Source of the DNA: Bradyrhizobium icense | Lineage (GTDB): Bacteria > Pseudomonadota > Alphaproteobacteria > Rhizobiales > Xanthobacteraceae | NCBI RefSeq assembly: GCF_001693385.1 | Contig: NZ_CP016428.1 | Span: 5,456,001-5,520,000 of the forward strand | Length of the DNA: 64,000 bases | Reading direction: 5' to 3' | Shown: positions 57,771-64,000 of the stretch, piece by piece | How the letters are laid out: every line of letters begins with the position of its first letter | Numbering within the stretch: the stretch's first letter is position 1 | Made by a program: the position numbers and the translations under genes | Notes under the pieces: model-generated | Told to the model about the DNA's origin: nothing | Database searches by the model: none | Seen by the model: the letters and a program-made list of their open reading frames with translations, nothing else

Positions 57771-59829
57771 ACCCGCGCTTCGCATCGATCACCTCTCCGT
57801 TGCCTACCGGTCGGGCGGACGGGACCGCGCCGTGCTGCGCGACATAAGTCTGCAGATCGCGCCGGGCGAGGCCTATGGCCTCGTGGGTGAAAGTGGCTGT
57901 GGCAAATCGACCTTGGCGCTAGCAGTCGTTCGCTACCTTCCGCGGAATGGGAAAGTCACCAGTGGATCGGTCGAACTGAATGGCGCGGATGTGATGCGAC
58001 TTGGCCGAGATGCGCTCCGGACGCTCAGGGCCAAGAACGTCTCGATGGTCTACCAAGATCCGGGCAATACGCTAAATCCCTCTATCCGGGTCGGGCGCCA
58101 ACTCGCCGAAGTATACGAGGTCTTGGGTCTGCCCCCGCCGGAGCGGAAGGCCCGTGCGCTCGAAATGCTGCGCAAAGTCCGTATCGCCGATCCAGCCTCG
58201 GTGATGCAGCGCTACCCGCACCAGCTTTCGGGCGGCATGCAGCAGCGCGTGGCGATCGCCATGGCGCTGGCAAACGACCCGACCATGCTGATCCTCGACG
58301 AGCCAACGACGGGGCTTGACGCAACGATGGAGGCCGAGGTCCTCGACCTCGTCGCCGAGCTCCGGCGCGAGTTTGCTACCTCGATCCTCTTCATCAGCCA
58401 CAACCTCGCTGTGGTGGCGAAGATGTGCGACCGCGTCGGCGTCCTCTATGCCGGGATGTTAGTGGAGGAAGGTCCGACCCAGCAGATATTCACGGAGCCC
58501 CGCCATCCTTATACCGTGGCACTCCTTCGCTGCCTGCCGCGTGGCGGTCAGCGGAAGGTTCAAGGTCGTCTCAATACCATCCCAGGGTTCCTGCCCACTC
58601 CGGGCATGCATCTGCCGGGCTGCCCATTCGTCGAGCGTTGCGCGCTCGCCGATGCGCGCTGCCATTCTGAGTTGCCGGCGCCCCGTGATCTCGGTGGGCG
58701 GGTTGCACGGTGCCACTATCCGGAGCGCGCGGCCGAGCTTCCCCGCGCCACGCCCGCGGAGGTGGCGATGCCGGACCTCCGCACGAATACCGATCCGGTC
58801 CTGAGGATCGCAAACGTGTCGAAAACCTTCGGCCAGGGCCGGCATCAAGTCCGCGCGGTGACGGACGTCTCCCTGACTCTGATGTCCGGGGAGACCCTGG
58901 GCCTCGTCGGCGAATCCGGCTCGGGAAAGAGCACTCTCGCCCGGATGTTGCTCGGCATCGTTCCGCCGGATCCCGGCGGCAGGGTCGAACTCGATGGCAA
59001 GCTGCTTGCCCCGGCCCTCGATCACCGCGCGCCGGAAGAGATCAAGGCGGTGCAGATCGTCTTCCAGAACCCGGATTCGGCGTTAAACCGAACCCATTCT
59101 GTCGCCCACATCATCAATCGAGCACTCCGCCGCCTCGCCGGCCTTCGTGGCGCGGAACTCACCCGTCGGCTCGACGCCCTCGTCCAGGCCGTCCGCCTCA
59201 CCTCGCGCCATCTGACACTCCGGCCGCGCCAGCTCTCGGGCGGCCTGAAGCAACGCGTGGCTATCGCGCGGAGTTTTGCGGGCGATCCCCGGATCGTGGT
59301 CTGCGATGAGCCCACCTCCGCACTCGACGTCTCGGTCCAGGCTGCGATCCTGAACCTGCTCGCGGAGCTGCAGACCTCGCGCGCGGTAAGCTACGTCTTC
59401 ATCTCCCACGACCTCGGCGTTGTGCGCTACCTCGCCGACCGGATCGCCGTGTTATACCTCGGCCGGGTCGTGGAAACCGGCCCCTCCGAGCGCGTTTTCG
59501 AGGGCCCGCACCACCCCTATACCGAGGCGCTCCTGTCGGCCGTGCCAGACCTCAACGCCACCCACAAGTCGCGCATCCGCCTTGCCGGGGAAATCCCCAG
59601 TGCGGCCAATCCACCACCCGGCTGCGTTTTCCAGAGCCGTTGCCCGCGAAAGCTCGGCGCGATCTGCGAAACGACCGAGCCGCCACTTTCCGAGGCTGGG
59701 CCTGGCCACGCGATTCGTTGTCATATTCCGGCAGCAGATCTGGAGCGCAGCCAGCGGCAATACAAGGCCGGCACGCACAATGTTGAGAGCCATCTGGACA
59801 CAGCCATGAAAAGAACGGCGGGCGTTTGA
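57763..59829 (+). CDS. Double ABC ATPase (DppD-DppF fusion)
   Basis: 688 residues with two complete nucleotide-binding domains. Domain 1 (about 1-330): Walker A GLVGESGCGKSTLALAVVRY, signature LSGGMQQRVAIAMAL, Walker B MLILDEPTTGLDATM, plus the C-rich CPFVERCALADARCH segment of the oligopeptide-transporter ATPase tail. Domain 2 (about 350-640): [49 protein letters not shown] and a second tail CVFQSRCPRKLGAICE. ATG 57763 overlaps the DppC-type gene. The last 40 residues are non-conserved. The fusion supplies both ATPases from one polypeptide. Confidence 0.95.
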   Translation: MIEPALRIDHLSVAYRSGGRDRAVLRDISLQIAPGEAYGLVGESGCGKSTLALAVVRYLPRNGKVTSGSVELNGADVMRLGRDALRTLRAKNVSMVYQDPGNTLNPSIRVGRQLAEVYEVLGLPPPERKARALEMLRKVRIADPASVMQRYPHQLSGGMQQRVAIAMALANDPTMLILDEPTTGLDATMEAEVLDLVAELRREFATSILFISHNLAVVAKMCDRVGVLYAGMLVEEGPTQQIFTEPRHPYTVALLRCLPRGGQRKVQGRLNTIPGFLPTPGMHLPGCPFVERCALADARCHSELPAPRDLGGRVARCHYPERAAELPRATPAEVAMPDLRTNTDPVLRIANVSKTFGQGRHQVRAVTDVSLTLMSGETLGLVGESGSGKSTLARMLLGIVPPDPGGRVELDGKLLAPALDHRAPEEIKAVQIVFQNPDSALNRTHSVAHIINRALRRLAGLRGAELTRRLDALVQAVRLTSRHLTLRPRQLSGGLKQRVAIARSFAGDPRIVVCDEPTSALDVSVQAAILNLLAELQTSRAVSYVFISHDLGVVRYLADRIAVLYLGRVVETGPSERVFEGPHHPYTEALLSAVPDLNATHKSRIRLAGEIPSAANPPPGCVFQSRCPRKLGAICETTEPPLSEAGPGHAIRCHIPAADLERSQRQYKAGTHNVESHLDTAMKRTAGV

Positions 59830-59908
59830 CCCGTGGTCATCACAAGCCGGCATCGATCTGAACCAGAGTGCCGAGTACGGGACCATTTAGACGAGATTAG
59901 AGAATATC

Positions 59909-60095
59909 TTGATCGGCGGCATTGAGGGCGGCAAGTACCTGACCGACGCGGCGCAGCGTCCGCTACTACCGCCCGACGTCGACGCTCTCAAAAAGGATGT
60001 CACTGCCTGCATTGCGCGAGTTCATGCTGCGCATCCAGAGATCGGGGCCATCCTCTGCGAATGCACGGCGTTCCCGTTGGTCGCGTCAGTAATTC
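59909..60095 (+). pseudogene. Asp/Glu racemase-family fragment (copy 5), middle part
   Basis: Reads LIGGIEGGKYLTDAAQRPLL, ALKKDVTACIARVHAAHPEI and GAILCECTAFPLVASVI, the region with the second catalytic cysteine. The N-terminal 150 residues are missing; the fragment begins about 80 bases after the ABC ATPase stop. At 60095 it is interrupted by IS5-like copy 2, and the C-terminus resumes at 62833. Confidence 0.85.
60090..60095. repeat. Target duplication TAATTC, left side of IS5-like copy 2
   Basis: TAATTC at 60090-60095 recurs at 62833-62838. Each side also encodes the I-R-R of the racemase, so the frame is restored when the insertion is removed. Confidence 0.7.
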
Positions 60096-60109
60096 GTCGT
60101 CCGTTAAGA

Positions 60110-61308
60110 AGCAGATCTGAGGGCTGACTGGACGCTGATGGCTGCGAAGAGTGCAGTCAGGATCAGTCGCCAGAAATCTCTCAGCCAGGCGAGGATGCGG
60201 CGGAAATTGTGTCCGACGGCTGAGAGGACGACGTTGGCGGCATCGCCGGCGCGGCCTTTGAAGCAGCGGCCGAGGTGACCATCGGCCTTCAGGTGTCCGA
60301 TGATGGGCTCGATGGCGGAGCGGCGGCGCAGCTCGCGCTTAATGACACCGAAGACGCCGCGCTTCTGGCCGGAGATGAAGACGCGGCGGGGATTTTGCGC
60401 GTCGTGGCCGCGGTATCCCTTGTCGACATAGGCCCGCTCGATCGCGCAGCCGGTGAGTGTCTCGGTGCGGTCAATGACGTCGCGCAAGGTGTGACCGTCG
60501 TACGGGTTATCAGGCAGCGCCCTGGCGTGCAGCACGAACAGGCCACCGGGAGCCCGGCGGTTGTTGGTGACGATGGAGGCCTTTCCGAACTCGTAAGGCG
60601 CGGAGGCCTTGCCCTTGCCGATGCACTCCACCTCCGGGGCATGGAAGGAATAAAGCTTCCAGCCGCGCTGGCGCTGCTGCTGCGAGCGGATCTGCGTGGC
60701 CCGGCCAAGCGGGAGGGCGAACGTCTCCTCGAGCGCGGCCTGACCTTCGATCTTGCGGCGGATGTCGCGGATGATCCGGCCCAGCCGGCTGCGCAAGATG
60801 CGCAACTGCCGCTGATGCCGCCTGAACTGTTTGGCATGAGCGTAGCGGCCCGCCATCATCGCGGCGTCCTTGGCCACACGAGAATAGGATTGCCGCAGCC
60901 TGATGCCGTGCCTGGCCGCCAGGCGGTTGAGCCCTTTGATCGCCGCATGCAGCAGCTTGGCATCGGTCGGAAAGGTGATGGCTCAGGTCCGAGCGCTCGT
61001 GCGGGAACGCGTGTTGGAAAAACTCTTCGCCGGTGAAGTACTGGAAATACGATCATGGACCCAGCGTTCGCCCACCCCTCATCGGACAGCCCGTAAATGT
61101 GCTTGAGCAACAGCAGCCCGATCATGAAGCGGGTCTCGATGCCCGGCCGGCCGTTCTCGCTGTAGAGCGGTGCGATCTCGCCGTCGATCCAGTCCCAATC
61201 GATCTTGCCGGCCAGCAGAACCAGCTCGTGCTTCAGATTGATGATCTGGTCCAGCCGTGCCCGGAACAGATCGCTCGATCCCATCGTCTTGTGCTTTTTC
61301 GGCCGCAT
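60110..61308 (-). pseudogene. IS5-like DDE transposase (copy 2), internal deletion
   Basis: Starts at ATG 61308 with MRPKKHKTMGSSDLFRARLD and keeps LYSENGRPGIETRFMIGLLL, lost from copy 1. After GLSDEG the frame is shifted, and about 120 bases corresponding to GDKLELLLxxSLRVAHEAGA through VDTTVQPKA are deleted near 60980, removing the first catalytic aspartate. From 60877 downward the frame is long and good (AYVDKGYRGHDAQNPRRVFI, RRRSAIEPIIGHLKADGHLG). Not functional, but the two copies together show the full ancestral sequence. Confidence 0.87.
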
Positions 61309-61468
61309 CGTCCCCTCCGATGCACCATAGAATCATGGTTCGCAGCAAAGGGGAATCCACCAACAAAATTGCAAGATTTGCGGCTCCCAAGCCCCAAATC
61401 CCTGCAATCTCAAATGCCTCCGCAGCCGAAAACCAGACTCCTGTTCAATCCCTTAGAGGCTTGTTCAC

Positions 61469-62823
61469 ATGGCGTAATCGCGGCTGACGTCTTCTTGAGG
61501 ACACGAGGGTCCGTAGGATGGGCCTCAGCCGATTATCGAAAGGGAGCAGCGCTATGAAGCAGTACGTTGGTCTGGACATCTCTATGGAAGAAACCAGCAT
61601 TTGCGTTTTGGACCAGACCGGCGGCCTGATATTCGAAGGTTGCGTGCCGACCAATCCTGAGGCCATCGCCAAACTCTTGCGGCGGCATGCCGGCAATGCT
61701 GAACGGATCGTTTTTGAAACGGGCTCGCTATCCAATTGGCTTCGGCACCAGCTCAGAGCGCTGGGCTTTCCGGTGATTTGCCTTGATGCGCGTCATGCCA
61801 ACGCGGCATTATCGATGCGCATCAACAAGTCGGATCAGACCGATGCCATGGGGTTGGCCGAAATGGCCCGCATGGGATGGTACCGGGAAGCTGCCGTGAA
61901 GGGGGGCGGAGAGCTGGAAAATCCGTTCGCTACTGGCGTCTCGAAGCAAGCTGGTGAATCTGCGGCGAGATATTGACAACCAAATGCGTGGTCTGTGCAA
62001 GGGGTTGGGAATAGTGCTCGGCAAGGCCGGTTCGACCAACCTGGCTCGCAAAGTCAACGCCGTGCTAGCTGAAGCGCCGGATTTGCATGATATTTTCGCA
62101 CCGCTACTCCTTGTTCAGTCCTGTTTGATCGAGCAAATTGAAAAAAAACTTGATCGATAACTCCTCGCGATGGCGAAAAACGACCAAACTGTTCGGCGAA
62201 TGATGACCGTTCCCGGTATCGGTCCCCTGACCGCTCTAGCCTTCGTCGTTACCATCGACAACCCCGCTCGCTTCAGACATTCCACCGACGTTGGCGCCTA
62301 TCTCGGCCTGACGCCGAGACGTTATCAATCCGGTGAGATCGATCGCACTGGCCGCATCTCCAAGCGCGGCAACCACCAGGTTCGAATTATCTGTTCGAGG
62401 CCGCGAACGTCCTGCTGACCGTTGTCAGGCGAGGTTCTGCGCTCAAGCGCTGGGGCTGCAAGCTGGCCAAACGCATCGGCGCCAAAAAGGCGAAGGTTGC
62501 CGTCGCTCGCAAAATGGCTGTCATCCTCCATGCCATCTGGACCGATGGCACCGAGTTCCAGGCAGAGATGCGCGCCGCATGAACCAATCATAAACCAACT
62601 CAGATCCGCCTTCGGCGGAACAGGCGTCCCTGCCGGGACGAAGGTGTTGGCAATCTCGAAGTCGTCCCTGCGGGCTTACGCACCGCGCCCTTCACATCGA
62701 GATGCACACCTCTTGAACGCCATCATGCGGCGGCTCCTGGAGAGACGACCGCGGAAAGAACCATGAACCCGGCAGTGGATCACTTTTGTCTATCGGGGTT
62801 GACACCGTGCCCGCGATTAAAGA
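61469..62823 (+). mobile_element. IS110-family element nested in the IS5-like end
   Basis: About 1355 bases inserted in the terminal repeat of IS5-like copy 2, with AC present at both junctions. It contains one transposase pseudogene; no long inverted repeats, as usual for IS110. Confidence 0.75.
61554..62582 (+). pseudogene. IS110-family transposase, two frameshifts and one stop
   Basis: ATG 61554 follows [32 protein letters not shown] contains the first DEDD aspartate, [14 protein letters not shown] the glutamate, and [20 protein letters not shown] and [14 protein letters not shown] follow. In a run of six G at about 61900 one extra base shifts the frame. The gene continues [20 protein letters not shown], then an in-frame TAA at 62158-62160 (probably from CAA), [20 protein letters not shown] and [21 protein letters not shown] second shift near 62385 leads to [20 protein letters not shown] and the normal end. 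No functional transposase. Confidence 0.9.
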
Positions 62824-62832
62824 ACGGACGAC

Positions 62833-62909
62833 TAATTCGCCGTATCACGAAGCTGCCCGTCTACGACATCACGCCCCTCTGCCGGATGATGATGGTCTCG
62901 GTCGCCTGA
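62833..62909 (+). pseudogene. Asp/Glu racemase-family fragment (copy 5), C-terminus
   Basis: Reads LIRRITKLPVYDITPLCRMM then MVSVA and TGA (62907-62909), matching the end of the intact racemases (RRITGLPVYDITTLCR). It is the continuation of 59909-60095 beyond the nested insertions. Confidence 0.88.
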
Positions 62910-63369
62910 GGGCGTCCTTAGGTTTAACGGGAGCGCCGCAATGCCTGACCTGGAGAAGTCGATGGCATTGGCCGGAAACATGCTGCGGTCAATGCGACAG
63001 GAAGCAGCGGTCGCGACGAGTTGGCGGCGAGCGCTCGTAAAGTCACTAACGGCACGACGCTCATCGAAGCGGCTTTGATGCAAGCGCCGATATCTGCCTA
63101 ACTGCTGTCTGACAGCTCTGGCTGATGCACGAACGTATACCGTCGCGGCACGCGATGGAAGGGGCACATGCCAGTCCCTTTCATCTCCTGTCTAAAGAGC
63201 GACACGAGCGCTTTAATGGCACTTTGAAGCGTAGCACACCACGATCAGTCGCCATCCTCAACGGCACGTTAGCCGCGGCTCCGCGCTTGGACCTCCGCGT
63301 CCGGCTGCCGATCTTCCCTCGGCCACATGTGGCCCAATGAGATAAGAAAATTCGCGTCTCCCAGGACAT

Positions 63370-63382
63370 GCAGAATTTCCGC
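63370..63382. promoter_or_regulatory. Palindrome variant GCAGAATTTCCGC (site C)
   Basis: Its reverse complement, GCGGAAATTCTGC, differs from sites A and B at one base. It starts exactly 30 bases before site D, 109 bases upstream of the following ATG. Confidence 0.4.
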
Positions 63383-63399
63383 GATACATGCGGTTCAAC

Positions 63400-63412
63400 G
63401 CCGAAATTCGGC
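63400..63412. promoter_or_regulatory. Palindrome GCCGAAATTCGGC (site D)
   Basis: Perfect 13-bp odd palindrome of the form GCnGAAATTCnGC, 79 bases upstream of ATG 63479. The three-helical-turn spacing to site C suggests paired binding. Confidence 0.45.
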
Positions 63413-63478
63413 ACTGACCGTCGGTAATATTTTGTGGCAGCAACTTAGGACGACAACCGGTTCAGGAGGAATGGCACG

Positions 63479-64000
63479 ATGAAAGTACTTTGCTTGTGGC
63501 ACGCGACCAAGGATGAAATCGAAAGCATAAGAAAGGCAATGCCGCGTGGCACAGAAGTTGTAACACCAGAAGGCGAGTACTTTTCTCGCTTTGAGAGCAC
63601 ATACTCAGATTTAGTGCGTCATGCTGTCGACGCCGATGCGTTCATCGGCTGGACTCTTCCAACAGGCATAATGGAAATCTCGCATAAGCTTAAGATGCTT
63701 TCTTGGCTACACTCCGGCGTTGACGATCTCGCCCAAACAGGAGTGCTCGCGCTGGCTAAGCAACGCGGTTTCAAGATTGCGAATGTTCGCGGCGCAAATG
63801 CGATTGCGATCGCGGAGCAGGCGATGATGCTCGTGCTTGCCCTCGCGAAGAACGCCATCTTCAAGCACCAAGTGGCACTAGAGAACCGTTGGCTCTTTCC
63901 TCTATTCGCGGACGAGACTCGCTCGGCCATGCTGAACGGCCGCACTATGGGAGTGATCGGCGTTGGAAGTATTGGAAGTCTTATCGCCAAATATGCGAAG
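63479..64000 (+). CDS. D-2-hydroxyacid dehydrogenase family protein, 3' end beyond window
   Basis: First 174 residues of an NAD(P)-dependent D-isomer-specific 2-hydroxyacid dehydrogenase. ATG 63479 is preceded by AGGAGGA at eight bases. The N-terminal catalytic domain reads MKVLCLWHATKDEIESIRKA, LKMLSWLHSGVDDL and AIAIAEQAMMLVLALAKNAI. The Rossmann motif appears at the window edge as MGVIGVGSIGSLIAKYAK. It is only a distant relative of the enzyme at 18982. Two GCnGAAATTCnGC-type palindromes lie in its upstream region. The first 174 codons are undamaged. Confidence 0.88.
   Translation, partial: MKVLCLWHATKDEIESIRKAMPRGTEVVTPEGEYFSRFESTYSDLVRHAVDADAFIGWTLPTGIMEISHKLKMLSWLHSGVDDLAQTGVLALAKQRGFKIANVRGANAIAIAEQAMMLVLALAKNAIFKHQVALENRWLFPLFADETRSAMLNGRTMGVIGVGSIGSLIAKYAK

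Larger units (their letters stand above)
60096..62832 (-). mobile_element. IS5-like insertion sequence, copy 2, invaded by IS110
   Basis: Inverted relative to copy 1. The end at 60096 (GTCGTCCGTTAAGAAGCAGA) equals the right end of copy 1; the other end is split, GAGGCTTGTTCAC at 61456-61468 and ACGGACGAC at 62824-62832, which together rebuild the copy-1 left end. Without the nested element the length is about 1.38 kb, some 120 bases less than copy 1 because of a deletion inside the transposase gene. Confidence 0.85.
62910..63478. other. Gap with two palindromes, no identified gene
   Basis: No recognisable gene. A short plus-strand frame near 62970-63100 ends ARKVTNGTTLIEAALMQAPI and may be a remnant, unidentified. 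The last 110 bases carry the palindromes at 63370 and 63400. Confidence 0.35.

Noticed and set aside
1..64000. CRISPR arrays, tRNA or rRNA genes, nod boxes, nif-type -24/-12 promoters
   Set aside because: Looked for by eye; no regularly spaced repeats, cloverleaf-like sequence or convincing consensus matches were found.

Overview
The window looks like an accessory, island-like region of an alphaproteobacterium of the Rhizobiales, most likely Bradyrhizobium or a close relative. This rests on a Bradyrhizobium-type porin, IS66 with a pRiA4b ORF-3 passenger, IS21/IS5/IS110/IS256/IS630 elements typical of rhizobial symbiosis islands, and moderately high GC. It is an inference; no rRNA, tRNA, nod, nif or CRISPR sequence was recognised. 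Intact catabolic and transport genes alternate with genes in visible decay (frameshifts, stops, truncations, IS insertions).

Layout. 1-2.7 kb: end of a short-chain dehydrogenase, a hot-dog thioesterase and an Asp/Glu-racemase-family gene. 2.8-6.5 kb: an IS5 remnant and an acyl-CoA dehydrogenase (ACAD) gene split by an IS5-like element. 6.5-10.4 kb: carnitine-type acyl-CoA genes (ACAD, carnitinyl-CoA dehydratase-like, 3-hydroxyacyl-CoA dehydrogenase/thioesterase fusion). 11.8-15.7 kb: porin with terminator and a frameshifted Crp/Fnr regulator. 16.6-17.8 kb: amidase pseudogene. 19-24.7 kb: D-2-hydroxyacid dehydrogenase, a substrate-binding protein, a creatinase-like M24 protein and a broken second binding protein. 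25.9-32.9 kb: gamma-glutamyltransferase remnant, IS256 fragment, second M24 gene, second racemase, acyl-CoA synthetase tail, IS630 remnants, carbamoylase/allantoate-hydrolase pseudogene, RidA pseudogene. 33-38 kb: intact operon with a polar amino-acid ABC transporter, M20D amidohydrolase and N-formylglutamate amidohydrolase. 38-41.8 kb: racemase and alanine dehydrogenase remnants, CapA-family gene, N-formylglutamate amidohydrolase fragment. 42-44.7 kb: IS21. 44.7-50 kb: metallo-beta-lactamase-fold, M24 and racemase pseudogenes, then an intact M20 peptidase. 50.7-53.8 kb: complete IS66 with a perfect 8-bp duplication. 54.1-59.8 kb: intact oligopeptide/nickel-type ABC operon with a fused ATPase. 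59.9-62.9 kb: racemase remnant split by IS5, itself invaded by IS110. 63.5-64 kb: start of another D-2-hydroxyacid dehydrogenase.

The genes point to uptake and breakdown of amide, amino-acid-derivative and carnitine/betaine-like compounds. The most unusual property is recurrence of the same families in different stages of decay: racemase x5, M24 x3, family-1 binding protein x2, N-formylglutamate amidohydrolase x2, D-2-hydroxyacid dehydrogenase x2. A 13-bp palindrome, GCnGAAATTCnGC, occurs upstream of three separate transcription units (twice, 30 bp apart, before the last gene) and may mark a common regulon.
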